NCBI RefSeq assembly: GCF_027942865.1
Contig: NC_134515.1
Location: forward strand, 10,965,339-11,029,338
From: Odontesthes bonariensis
Taxonomy: Eukaryota > Chordata > Actinopteri > Atheriniformes > Atherinopsidae
Direction of reading: 5' to 3'
DNA: 64,000 bases
The translations under genes and the position numbers were made by a program. The notes below the pieces were generated by a model. That model was given only the letters and a program-made list of their open reading frames with translations, searched no databases and was not told where the DNA came from. This document shows, piece after piece, positions 25,413 to 37,400 of the stretch. Position 1 is the first letter of the stretch. Each line of letters opens with the position of its first letter.

Positions 25413-26365
25413 ACATACATATATATATTCCCTAGCCTTGTGTATTTATGTGTACAAGAATGTATAAATGTGACCATGTATGTACATATGATTTCATTAT
25501 ATGGGGAATAAGGGCTCGACAGGGTGTATTATGATTAAAACAATAAAAAACAGATGAGAAAGAAAAAAAACCAATCATACGTTTCTTAATTACAAGTACT
25601 ACACCCCCCCCCCCCTTTCCCCCAGGCTATTTTTACAATAGGACCCTGATGTCGGCTCACAGCAGTTTCCAACAGGGGGCGCTCTCAGCGTCTCCACCAC
25701 CCTTATTACAGTATAATCTGCCCACATGTCCCTGCTCTTCTCCCTCTCACCTTATCTCATCTAATCTGCTCTTCATCCCCTCTCCTATCTCCATCATCAT
25801 CACTCAGGTGGACGTAGGCAGCAGGTCAGGCAGGGACGAATGCCAAACTGACCCGTGGCCAGTTCAACCAATTACCCCCCCCCAGGTTACCTACACGGGC
25901 TTTTTTGTCTCAGCAGTCGGCACCTCTTTGTGTCTGATAACACAAACCGGGGCCTTTCTGTCACCTTCCTCCAGCTACAGGGGGCGTCCCTTTCTGCTCC
26001 ACCACCACTGCCATCTCCTCCTCTATTTCTGGCTCTTCTGCTCCTCCTTTTCCCTTCCCCCTCCACCTCCTACCCTGTTCCTACCTCTGCCTTCCATTTC
26101 ACTATCACCCATCTTCTCCTCCCTTGTGTTCTCTGACTCCCCCTTTCCCCCCAGTCCTCCCCACCCCTTTCCTTCCCTTCATCTCCCTCTCGCCTCCCTC
26201 CCCTTCCCCTCCCCTTCCCCCTTGAAAGGCTGTTAGGCGCTCCTTCTGCACACAGCACTGCAGATGAGGCCTCCGCCTCCCCCACAGTCTGCCAGGCCTC
26301 TCTCTCTCCTTCAGACTCCCCCACCTCTCCTCTCCTCTCCTGCCCTCCCCTCCCTCCCACTCCTT
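25008..26365. repeat. Polypyrimidine-rich region
   Basis: Long C/T-dominated blocks occur at about 25010-25190 and 26000-26365, separated by ordinary sequence and a TATGTA microsatellite at 25379-25435. The longer open frames here are products of base composition. A segment around 25081-25140 (agcactgcagaagaggcctc) recurs, diverged, at about 26252-26310. Confidence 0.75.
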
Positions 26366-26544
26366 ACAACAGCATAGCAACACTGACTAGCCAGCCAAGG
26401 AGAGTCTTGCCTCCTTCTTGCACCGACCGGGGTAATTTCCCTCCATTTTAGATTCCTTGTCCCACAGAGGCAAAGCATAAGAGTTCAAAATATATAAAAA
26501 GAGAGAAAAAAAAAAACATGTGCTCTTTTAACTGGACTTCCCAA

Positions 26545-27158
26545 AAAGAGCATTAAACATCTGCAGCTCATCCAGAACGCTGCTGCTAGAGTTTTAACCC
26601 GGACTAAGAGATCTGAACACATCACAGCAGCTTTAAAATCTTTACTCTGGCTTCCAGTCAGTCACAGAATAGATTTTAAAAGCCTGCTGATGGTTTACAA
26701 ATCCCAGAACGGTTTAGGCCCAAAATACATCTGTGATATGTTCAGAGAATATAAACCCAGCAGAGCTCTTAGATCCAAGGACTCAGGTCAGCTGGTCCAG
26801 TCCAGAGTCCAGACTAAACATGGAGAAGCAGCATTTAGCTGTTATGCTGCAAACAAGTGGAACAAACTGCCAGTGGAGATTAAACTTTCACCAAATGGAG
26901 ACATTTTTAAATCCAGGTTAAAGACATTTCTTTTCTCATGTGTCTATGCATGAAATCTGCATGATATCTTTTAACTTATCTGGACTGTTGTTTGTTTTTA
27001 AATTCATTTAAATGATTTTATTTGTTTCTCTTTATATTCTTTTATGTATTTTTAATGCTTCTTCCACTCCCTGCTGCAATGCTTTTATTTTATGTAAAGC
27101 ACTTTGAATTGTTTTGTACATGAAATGTGCTACAAATAAATTTGATTTGATTTGATAT
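26545..27158 (+). pseudogene. LINE (L2/Rex-like) 3' fragment
   Basis: A 5'-truncated RT C-terminus: 'LQLIQNAAARVLTRT' region, then the open frame 26690-26953 with 'KSQNGLGPKYICDMF', '[19 protein letters not shown]' and '[10 protein letters not shown]'. The 3' UTR closes with 'gtaaagcactttgaattg' and a (TTTGA)n tail. A near-identical copy is inserted in a collagen intron at 56755-57243 on the other strand, suggesting a recently active subfamily. Confidence 0.87.
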
Positions 27159-27560
27159 ACCGTGAATGTGCATCTGATCTCCCACAATGTACGGTGGTAG
27201 TTACAAAAGTGGGACACATCTGATTAGTCCCTAACTTTTCAACTGAATTCCCAAACAAAGTTCTATTTATTCCTAATGTTTCTCCACACATCATCATTTG
27301 TGGCATGCAGACTGGGCCCAATAAGTACACTCGGATTGCTAATGCATCGGGAGACATGCACTGCAGAAGCTCCCTGACCAACACACCATGGTTTGTGTCT
27401 CTAAGGAAGATGCTAACAGCGTAGAAATGAGGTTTTTTCTGTCTCAGGTAACATTTTGAAAGGTACGCGTTTTCCTCTTTTTTTTTGAATGATTAAATTC
27501 ATCCTGATAGTTCTTTGATAAGCACAGAGCTGTTTCTCTGCACACTTTATCCCAGGTAAC

Positions 27561-27564
27561 AATA

Positions 27565-27607
<43 letters not shown>
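27561..27607. repeat. (TA)n microsatellite
   Basis: About 22 TA units followed by a T run. Comparable AT repeats lie at 40984-41016, 48154-48180 and 52569-52589. Confidence 0.95.
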
Positions 27608-27621
<14 letters not shown>

Positions 27622-27924
27622 CATTTTTAGTCATTCGTTGTTTTTTTTTCATGGTTACCAAGCAATGCTGGAATTTTCTTGAACTATTTTTGGCCACTCA
27701 GAGACACAAGCTGTAACTGCAATAAGTAAACCCCCCTTTCACCTGGTTAATGCGGTATTGTGCATAAATCCCCTTTTCCAGGAAAGTAAGGGAGTTTTCT
27801 ATTAAATGGAGCAGAAAATGTCATTTCAGAGTCTTCATTAACCAGCTCCACTGTATTTGCATGATAATGGGGGGAGAGAGAAAAAGACAATATACAACTA
27901 ACGCTGTTCAGGGCACTTCTCCAA

Positions 27925-28762
27925 CCAGAAGATCAAGTCAGGGTGCAGAAAAACTAGTCCGTGTATTTGTTACTTCAAGACTGGACTACTGTAATTCTTT
28001 ATTATTGGGCTGTCCCACATATTCTCTGAAAAGCCTTCAGCTGATCCAAAATGCTGCAGCCAGAGTTCTGATGAGAACTAACAGGAGAAATCATATTTCT
28101 CCAGTTTTAGCTTCTCTTCATTGGCTCCCTTCAGCATAGAATTTAAGATTCTTCTCCTCACATATAAAGCTCTTAATGACCGAGCTCCATCACATCTTAA
28201 AGATCTCATTATAAGATATTTTCCTAACGGAGCACTTCGCTCCCAAACTGCAGGTTTACTTGAGGTTCCCAGAGTTTCTAAAAGCAGAATGGGAGGCAGA
28301 GCCTTCAGTTATCAGGCCCCTAAAAGCAGAATGGGAGGCAGAGCCTTCAGTTATCAGGCCCCTAAAAGCAGAATGGGAGGCAGAGCCTTCAGTTATCAGA
28401 CCCCTAAAAGCAGAATGGGAGGCAGAGCCTTCAGTTATCAGGCCCCTAAAAGCAGAATGGGAGGCAGAGCCTTCAGTTATCAGGCCCCTAAAAGTAGAAA
28501 GGGAGGCAGAACCTTCAGTTATCAGGCCCCTCTCTTGTGGAATACAAGACAAGTTTTGGTGCAATCTGTCGGTTTCCTTTGTGAGGAAATAGTTTTTGAA
28601 TTGGCTCTATATGAATGAATTGGATTATTTTATAAATAATTATGATTAAAGTGAATTGAATTCCAATTGGCTTGAATTGGACTTTATTATTTAAGTGTCT
28701 TGAGATGACATTTGTTGTATTTGGCGCTATATAAATAAAAATGAATTGAATTGAATTGAAAA
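27925..28762 (+). pseudogene. LINE (L2/Rex-like) 3' fragment with 6-unit coding minisatellite
   Basis: The frame 27861-28139 carries 'VTSRLDYCNSLLLG', 'LQLIQNAAARVLMRT' and 'SPVLASLHWLP', and a stop/frameshift near 28135 moves into 28121-28618. There a 14-codon unit is repeated six times (28280-28531). Unlike the sister copy at 23785, the sequence jumps after 'LLWNT' straight into 3' UTR, a deletion of about 450 bp. It ends with a (GAATT)n tail at 28745-28760. Confidence 0.87.
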
Positions 28763-29330
28763 GGGTGTCACCATCGGGTATAAAAAAAACGTAGTTTTTC
28801 CAAGCAAGGCTGGGTCATGTCTTCGCTGCCCTGTGCCAAACTCGGTCAGAAAATCTTTCAAATACAACCATTATTTATCAATGCAAAATTGCAAAAAAAC
28901 TTGAAAAACACAACCCGATGATCTATACAGCCATATGGGCACAGGAGGGCCTCGGAACAAAAAACCCTTTTCACTCAGCAAAGTCCAGCCCGGCATCCAG
29001 AAATGTAACCTGAAACTGTATTACACAAGGAGGAAGTCATAAATCAACTCTGCAGAAACACGGTCGAGTTCTCTGGTCACCAGCTCATCACAGATCGACA
29101 GAGAGACGGCGGACACGTGCTCTGTGCTGTCATAAGAAGGATAAATACATTTTAAAAAGACATCTGGTTCTACATGTCAAAGATGAGAAAGACGAGGAAA
29201 AAAACTGCCCCAGAACATGGGGCATCTTCACTGTAGCCTCCTGGGTTTGAGTCCCAGCCTGAGGCTTTGTCCTGTCCATCTACTGTCGAATGAAGGCCAC
29301 GATCACCAAAATAACCTTAAAAAACACTGG
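28763..29330. other. Intergenic, no gene seen
   Basis: No feature recognised. Confidence 0.35.
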
Positions 29331-29785
29331 CAGCTACAAGTGAAAGGTTGAAAAGTCAGCGTCCATGGCATGGATGGCTTCACATGTGTGAAGAGATGTT
29401 TTGTTTGGGTAATATTTGAGATGCACCCTGGAGGTGCCTTCAAGGCAACATGCTTATTGGTTAAATCATCAGGAAGATGTCCGACTTCCACTGGCCTGCC
29501 TGCAGTCCACATCTGTCCCCTGCTGAAAATGTGTGGAGCATCACGAAGAGGAGAATCAGACGGCGACGACGACACCGATGAGCAGCTGAAATCTTGTATC
29601 GAGGACGACCGGACGTAGATTCATCTGAAAAACTGCAACAATCGGTATCCTCAGTTCCAAAAACTGTCATTTTACCATAAAGAGCGATGGAAACAAAATG
29701 TTGTAAACCATGACTCCGTCTCATTTTAGGTGCGTTGCTGGCATCCCATTTTAAAATGTGCTTATATTTTCAGAATATTAGACAG
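29331..29785 (+). mobile_element. Tc1/mariner transposase C-terminal remnant
   Basis: Across shifting plus-strand frames one can read fragments of a Tc1-type catalytic end: '..DFHWPACSPHLSPAENVWS', 'KRRIRRRR' and 'EQLKSCIEDD'. The proline-rich 'SPDLSPIEN.W' motif with the catalytic glutamate is the usual hallmark. Downstream 'gttgctggcatcccatttta' also resembles the end of such elements. It is a different subfamily from the remnants at 8 and 16 kb. Heavily mutated. Confidence 0.6.
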
Positions 29786-31257
29786 TTAAGACTGGAAACA
29801 ATCGAGGTAGAAATCCTTCATTTACCAAACCCGCTTTATCCTATTCAAGGTTGTAGGAGGATCCAAATTACCACTGTACAGGGGCAAACCATCATGCACA
29901 CTTACCCCCACAAAATACACCATTTAACAGGACAGGTGTGGTTTTATGACTCCGGAGAGAACCAGCACTGGCATAGGGAGAACGACACCAGCTGAGAGTT
30001 GGACCAGGAACCTTCCTGCTGTAAAAGGAAAGTGCCATTTCAGCTTTGCTGCTGGTAACACTTCAGACTCGACTCACTTATTCCCTCAGTTAATCGAGAT
30101 TCAGTTCAGTTATGGGAAAGGATCACTGCCATACCTGGAGGTGTGACGAGCTACAATCACACAGTTAATAACTGTAACTGTAACCTACGACGACTCCAAA
30201 ACCTAAAAATACAGAACGACCCAACGGACTTCTGTGGTCGTACTACGGTGCAGGATCCACTTTTTAAAGCTGCTGGTCTGAATTTGTTGTTTGCATGAAG
30301 CACATTTTTACTTTACTATTTTTATTCTCTTGTAAATTATTTAGATATCTTTTTTATATTTTTTGTGTATCCAAAGCCAAGAGCTCCTGAAGTAAATTTC
30401 ATTATGCCTGCATAGTGACAATAAAGATTCTTGATTGAGATTGAACATGATGAAGTTATGCACCGCAGTGGCTTCTAGTTTCCAAACGCTTTGGACAGTT
30501 CAATTTTATACATAAACAAGTCGTGTTTCCTGTGTTTTGGTGCCAGAGACTTTGCTTTTGACCGCAAGGACAGAAAAACGTTGAGCATTGTGTGCTGGTT
30601 CTGATCAGAGAAAGCCCACCGATTAATGCTTCTGAATGGCTGCCCTCTGCCTGCATCAGGATTCTCCACCTGCTGGTTCAGGACCCCCTGGGGGTCGGCA
30701 GATGGTTGAGTTAAAGAACCAGGAAAACAAACAGCTTTCAGACCGGGGAACGCTTCATCTATTAAATCATCAGTACCACTGAGACATTTTATTCTGGGTT
30801 ATTTTGTCGAGTGTCAAAGAGCGTATAAAGAGAGTCTCTGATGGGGTTTGAGGTTGATAAGCAGTGACCTGATTTTGCTCGGGGGTCGTGACTCGAACCA
30901 ATGCCTAAAATAGTTGCCAAGTTTAGTTTATTTCCAAAGAAAGTAAAGTTTCACAGCAGAGGTACTTCAGAAATCTGATTTGGGAAACTGCAGCGCTTCA
31001 CAAACAGAGGTGATTTATAGAAAGGAAACAACACTCATGACCTCATTACACATTTCCACCTTGGACTTCTTTAAGCTGCAGTAAAGGAAAAGACCAAGAG
31101 AGCAACTTTGCGTGTCTCTTCTGATATCTGGTGATCTCTCAGAAGGAGCCTGGCAGGTCCTGACCTGCAGGTTAAAAACTGCTGCACTAAAGTACTTCAG
31201 AACAATCGGAAACCTTTACAGTTTCCAACCTGGACTGAGAAGTAATCCAGTTATTAA
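29786..31257. other. Intergenic with one LINE/SINE-type tail
   Basis: The tail at about 30240-30440 ends in 'gtgacaataaagattcttga', a retroelement 3' end of the type that uses a short repeat as its tail. No gene is recognised in the rest. Confidence 0.4.
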
Positions 31258-31860
31258 AGGGATAGTTCGCCTCTTTTGACATGAAGCTGTAGGACATCCC
31301 ATATTAGCAATATCATTTATGAACATTTTCTTACCCCCTGCTGCGTCCTGTGAGCCGAGTTCCAGCCTCGTTTTGGTGTTGACTAAAGTAGTCCGGCTAG
31401 TTGGCTGGGGCTTAAAAAAATAAAGCGTTTTGCTTCTCAAAAGAATATGTGTTCAAAAGAGTAATACATTTGCATCACAAAATCGTTCTCCAGGAAAAAG
31501 TCAGAGCTCACAATCGCTTGGCGCTATTTTTCTCTCCCTTTGTATCACTGGGCGCTGCCGCCTGCCGACAGCTGCGCCTGTTACGGTGTTTACTGCACGG
31601 TCTACACAGCACGCAGTGATACGACGGGAGAGGGAAAAAATAGGGCCAAGTGATTGTGAGGTCTGACTTTTTCCTGGAGAACAATTTTGTGATGCAAATG
31701 TATTACTCTTTTGAACAGTAGCCGGACTACTTTCGTCCACACTAAAACGAGGCTGGAACTCGGCTCACAGGACGCAGCAGGGGGTAAGAAAATGTTCATA
31801 AATGATATTGCTAATATGGGATGCCATATAGCTTCATGTCAAAAGAGGCGAACTATCCCT
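31258..31860 (+). mobile_element. TTAA foldback MITE family A, copy 3
   Basis: The 603-bp element is bordered by TTAA (31254-31257 and 31861-31864) with the family ends AGGGATAGTTCGCCTCTTTT and its inverse. The internal arms match copies 1 and 5. Non-coding. Confidence 0.93.
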
Positions 31861-31864
31861 TTAA

Positions 31865-33044
31865 GTGTTTTTTCACGTTATGCCAAGTCTTTTGTTTTGT
31901 TCCCTTTAAGGATAATTTAACCTCTACTCTGCACAAGGAACATATTGTAAGGATTTAACTGCAAGTTTAAAAAGAAATGGCACAGAGGGGGCTTTAAAAT
32001 GGTCATATCTTAAGAAAAAAAGAGACATTTTGAAAGCTTTTATAATCATAACTGTGCTTTAACAACTACCAAGAATTATTTCTGTGCACAATTCCTCTGT
32101 TCTTTAATTTGAACCAAGTAATTGGCATTGCCACTGGTTCTGTGAGAATCACAATTACAGCACATCATTGTTCATCAATGCCTAGGTGAAAAAACAAAAA
32201 CATAAAACAAATACACACAATTCAGAGAACACATATTGAACACATCTTTTTTTTGGAAACAAAAAAAAACAAAAAAAACAAAACAAAAAAAAAGCTTTTC
32301 ACTTCCGCAGACGCCAATATGGTGGTTACTGTCCAGTCCTGTGGGCCAAATAAACATTGAGTTAAAACGGGACAAAAGTAAAGTACAATCAAAGCTAACG
32401 AGTGACAGCTGCAAAACGTTGGTGAAACGCTCCTTTAGACCGTCGGAGAGCAAGAAAAGCTTGGTGTTGCCATTCCCTGCGAACAGAAAAGAACTTAAAA
32501 AAATAAAATCTAATCAAGATTTTTTTTTATTTTTTAAAAAAAACCCACATTTATATATATATTTATATATATATTTTGCAAAAAAATACTAGTTTTTGTT
32601 AAAAAATAAACATACAAGAAAATACCAGCCACCAAAGCGACACCTATTGTTAAGCTTACCAATGGAGAACAAAGAGGCTACCTTACACACAGGTAATGGC
32701 AAATATTTAATGATACATGTACAGCAACATCTGTCCAAACAGGTCTAAAAGGCTGTACAAATTTACATAACCCATCTCAGTAGAACTACGTGAAAAATGA
32801 TGGATCATCGTGTCATCTTAAAAGCTTTTACCTCAAAACAACTCAATTATTTCAGCCGCGCCGACGAGCTCAAGTGGCTGAATCCATGTCGATAACTCCT
32901 CGAGTCTTTGTAATAAAGAATATAGAAGGCAAAAAAGTTTTTCATTTGCTTTACGTTTGGTGTAACTTCGCTGTCTTTGCTCCTCTGCTCGCGCTTTAAA
33001 AAGACTTCAAGACGGTCAAAGCTTTGCATCAATCAGTCCTGACT
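31865..33044. other. Probable adnp 3' UTR / downstream region
   Basis: No coding sequence is seen. AT-rich sequence lies downstream of adnp on the minus strand, with several possible poly(A) signals (plus-strand tttatt, for example near 32528). The end of the adnp transcript cannot be fixed from sequence alone. Confidence 0.3.
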
Positions 33045-33048
33045 TTAA

Positions 33049-34229
33049 AGGGATAATCCGGAGTAAAATGCACTTTAGGTCAATTTACGGGATGTTGGGA
33101 GTACATACGTTGAGTTGACATCAAAATCATTTAATTCTGATGTGTTTTGAGAATTTTGATTTGACCGTTTTCAGCCAAAAGTCGTTAGCCTGGAAGTGAG
33201 AGGGGCATATCATGTCACCGCTACAAAACGCTATTTTTACACCTCTTCTACAGCTCCAAACAACATAACACTTACGTGGTAGTGAGTAGAGGGTCCCTAA
33301 ATCCAAACAGAAGTGTCTCGAGGTCTTCATGTGGTCGGATAGAGAGTCCAGAATGAATTTAAAACCAGCCAGTATCTTTCCGGAAATGTTGCTGCTGCAG
33401 CTGGCATCTTCAGCGTAAAGTCCGTATAGTAGAGCCGAGTGTGGAGTAACACGCTCTGGATATTCACAATTTCGTTGCCATTTTTTTTTTTTTTTTTTTT
33501 TTACAAACATAGTCCAGTATTTCTTTCGAAAGTGAAATGAAGTTGTATGCAACAGCAAAGCCTAGCTTACTAACAGGTTGGAATTGTATAAAATGTCACG
33601 TGACCTTACGTCTCGCGTGACCTAGCCTCCTGTTTACGGAAGACGTCTTTTGCGTGACTGGAGTGACCATCACAGAAGAAGGAGAGGTGTGTGAGCAGGT
33701 TGTTGAACAAACAGCAGAGCAAACTTTTGGAGTTATGGTGCGTGTTTGTTCCTATCCTGGCTTTTGAAAGAACTACTGGACTATGTAAAAAAAAAAAACG
33801 GCAACGAAATTGTGAATTTCCAGAGCGTGTTACTCCACACTCGGCTCTACTATACGAACTTTACGCTGAAGATGCCAGCTGCAGCAGGAGCATTTCCGGA
33901 AAGATACTGGCCTGATTAAATTCATTCTGGACTCTCTATCCGACCACATGAAGACCTCGGGACACTTCGGTTTGTCTTTAGGGACCCTCTACTCACTATC
34001 ACGTAAGTGTTATGTTGTTTGGAGCTGTAGAAGAGGTGTAAAAATAGCGTTTTGTAGCGGCGATACCATATGCCCCACTCTCCTCCAGGTTAACGACTTT
34101 TGGCTGAAAACGGTCAAATCAAAATTCTCAAAACACATCAGAATTAAATGATTTTGATGTCAACTCAACGTATGTACTCCCAACATCCCGTAAATTGACC
34201 TAAAGTGCATTTTACTGCAGATTATCCCT
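33049..34229. mobile_element. TTAA foldback element family B (long inverted repeat)
   Basis: The 1,181-bp element is flanked by TTAA (33045-33048 and 34230-34233). Arms of about 470 bp (33049-33527 and about 33765-34229) are inverted copies of each other, starting AGGGATAATCCGGAGTAAAA on the left and ending ...GCAGATTATCCCT on the right. A unique spacer of about 235 bp separates them and contains the palindrome gtcacgtgac. The mirrored open frames on the two strands reflect the palindrome, not genes. It lies about 190 bp beyond the adnp stop codon and may be within the 3' UTR. Confidence 0.9.
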
Positions 34230-34339
34230 TTAAGGGTCACGTGATGGCTTGTTGTGAGTCCTCTCCATTCCCACCGCCTCCACCGCCCGGTGTAACCGCG
34301 GCACCCACCAGTGCAGGCGAGGATCAAATCTTCTCTGAG

Positions 34340-34422
34340 TGAGTTTTTAAAAGAAAAAAAAAAGAAAAAAGAAAAAAAAATTAAAAAATAATAAAAAAAA
34401 AAATAAAAATAAAAAAAATCGG
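34340..34422. repeat. A/T-rich tract immediately after the adnp stop
   Basis: A-rich on the plus strand (runs of A broken by G or T), therefore T-rich in the adnp transcript. It begins about 10 nt after the stop codon. Confidence 0.85.
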
Positions 34423-37400
34423 TCAGACTTGCTGCTTGCCCAGCTGGGCTCCGTCTCTCCCGCCTCTTGCAGATGACGGCACAAACTTGGGAATAATGAT
34501 GGGTAGAGCGTCTCTTCCTTTAGCGGTCGGTCTTCCCGAGCCCTCTGTGGTTCCAAAGCCGTTCTCTGCATGCGCCCCTTCATCCTCCTCCTCCTCCTCG
34601 TCCTCCTCGTCATCATCCTCGTCGTCATCATCGTCCTCGTCAGACATGTCATCTAAATCTGAAACATTCTTGGCACCTGTTCTTTCCTCAGCTTCGCTAA
34701 GCTGCTGGTTGCCATGGAGATGAACCTCTCCCACTGGTTCCTTGTCATCCTTCTGCTGCTCTTCCTCATCACTGTCAGAATCAATGGCAATGGGCTCAGA
34801 AAGGTCCAGAGGCATTTTCTGTGGTACGGTGCTGCTGATTGTCTTGGTTTGGTCTCTGCCGGCACTGCTGGGGTTGGGAGCAGACGGCCTTACCTTTGTA
34901 CTTTCCACATCCCCCGTTGGCTTTCCCCCCTTTAGCCGAGCCACTCCACCATTGGCGGCTACAAGCTCTTTGTGTCTTTGGAGAGCCTGCTGCGATACTC
35001 CCATACGCGTCCTCGACGTCCGCCTTTTGCCATGTCTGCCCTCGTACACGCCCTCCTCGACAAATGCCAGCTCGTGCCTCAATTTGCTGAGCTCGTGCAT
35101 ACTAAATCCCAACAACACACTGGATTGCTGGGCTTCACATTCTTGTACGCATTTTCTTCTGTTACTGACAAAGTGGCTGGAGATGTCAGACTTCCACAGC
35201 CACAGACTGGCCGCCAGCTTCTCCACCTCCCGTTGTGACGGGTACGGCGCTCGATTGAAATACTGCGTCAGAAAAGCCTTCCTGGACTCGTACGACTGGC
35301 TTTCCTGTCCTTTGGGATCTAGAGCCAGAGCTACAGGTTCATCGGGATTTTCGACAAACGTGAAGGGGCCGTTGAGATCTCGAGGATGGGCCCTTTCCCC
35401 GGGGGGTCCTGGCCTCCTTCGTTTTGGTGCGCTCGTGTCCGAATTATCAAAGCTGGCCCGTTTGAGAGCGCTGCTCTGAGACTGCCCGACCCGAGAAGAA
35501 TGAGCTGCCCGGCTGTCCTGCCCATTCTGAGTCTTCCCTACACCTCGACAGTGCACCAAGTGCAGTGTGATTGTAGAGGCAGTCATATTGCTTGTATAAA
35601 CCCCCAAGCAGTGTATACACTTGTAGGTGAGTTTCTTTTCTACAGGGTGGACAGTCTGAATCACCTGGTGCCTTTCTCTTAGATGATGGGCCAGTGAGTC
35701 TGAGATGGGGCCCTTTAGGATGGAGAAGCAAAGGGGACACAGTGTTTTGCCTACATCCCTCTTATAGGGCACAGATGCCTGTGGGGCACTCTTGACTGGT
35801 GTAATGTCGGGGGGTCCTGAATACGTTTTAGGTGGGTGCTGAGGCATTAATCTCTTGCTTGACAATAGAGAGGAAGACAGCGTCGACGCCATGGAGGGGG
35901 TGTTGTTCTGAGCATGAAACGCCACAGACTCCTCAGGGGCGTCTCTCATGTTGTACGTGGTGACAATCAACTGAACATTTTTGGGATTGCCCTGCTGCAG
36001 GGTGAGGTCAAAGGTTAAAGGAGAGTCCGTGCGGGGACCCACCTTCTCGTCTGGGTGCGACAGCCGCATGTGCGCCACCATCTTCTCGACGTCGTTGAAC
36101 GTCGCGCGGCAGTGTGGGCAAGACAGACCGTGGATCAACATGTGGTTCAACAGGGTGTCACTGGGGAGATAGCGGTTGCAGTAGAGACACTTGCTGGTGA
36201 AGTTGTGGATCTTCATGATGTAATTTGCCACAGCGGGCACCTTCTCCGCTTTGTGCTCCTTCTCGAAATGAGCACTGTAAACATTTTCTGGAAAGAGCTC
36301 GTTGCAGATGGTGCAGATTTTCCACTTCTGGGTGTAAGATGTGCCGAGGACAGAGGAGCCTCCTTTCTTTGCCGTGACAGCGGCCACCACCGTAGCCGCT
36401 GCCTGAACGCGCGAGCCCAGAGGGTTGGATTTGAGTGAGGAAGAAGCACCGGCCACCAGCGGGCTCCGCAGGCCGCCGCCAGAAACAAGCTGCTTTGCTG
36501 CATGCGACTGCTGGGGCACAGAAACCTGGGCGTTCCCTGGCATACTAAGCCTAACCTGGTGGTTACCCATAGAAAAAGGCTGGGTGGCCCCTGCTTTTAA
36601 TGCTATCGCATCATGTTTCATTCCAGACAGAAGACTGTGAGAGTTGAAGCCGGTCTTTGATGCAATGACGGCTCGACTGAGCTGCAGGGAGGCAGGAGAC
36701 CTTGTGGTGGCCATTACTGCTCCTTTAGGGCCCATCCCAATGATGGTCTTGTCTCCTTGAGTTTTGGGAGGGAACATGATGATAGGTTTGGGTCGAGGGA
36801 CTATCACACTGGTGTGCCCGATCATCGCAGTGACCTGGTAGCCGATCCTCTCGTGGTCCTCGATGACGTGCTGAACCAGTGCCTCGTAGGTCCGGGGAAC
36901 AAACAGACACTTCTTGCAGTGAATCTGATTCGTGTTAACAGTGTTCGAGTTGTTGCTCTCCGTCTTCCCTGCTGTGCCACCATTCTGAGCATTCGTCTTG
37001 TCACCAGGTTTCACAATATAGGGATGGGCCACTTGCTGAAAGTGTTCCCGGTATATGTGCTTCCGCACTACATTGTACAAAGGGTCCCTGTAGGTGCACT
37101 TCTTGCAGTAGTACACCGCCTGTTCCACACTGTCCCCGGTCCTCTTAAGCAAGCCGTCCTTCATCATGATCCCGCCGGCTCCGGCCACCATACCGCCGGG
37201 GCCCTGCCTCGCAGTGCTCGTAGGCATGTGGAAAAGCTTGATGTGCGTTTCCAGAGTCTTTTTGTTGCCATTGAAAGTGCAGTAGGGGCAGTTGAGCAGG
37301 ATGTTGTTCTCAAAGTCCTCGCTGTGTACGTTGCGGAAGTGGCTCTTGTAGGCCGAGAAGTACTTGGACGAAAAGAGGCAGCCAGAGCAGCAGAAAGGCT

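Noticed and set aside
25649..26383. 195-codon plus frame and 96-codon minus frames
   Set aside because: Low-complexity translation of C/T-rich DNA, with no conserved domain.
28280..28531. Regularly spaced repeats resembling a CRISPR array
   Set aside because: The units are contiguous 42-bp tandem repeats without spacers in a eukaryotic LINE copy.
28256..28592. Frames of about 100 codons made of perfect repeats
   Set aside because: Alternative-frame readings of the 42-bp minisatellite inside a LINE fragment; not an independent repeat protein.
33127..34151. Related frames on both strands of 33.1-34.2 kb (up to 143 codons)
   Set aside because: They are the two arms of a palindrome, so similarity between them is automatic; stops interrupt them and no domain is recognisable. 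A faint resemblance of the start near 33735 to a THAP-type finger was too weak to claim.
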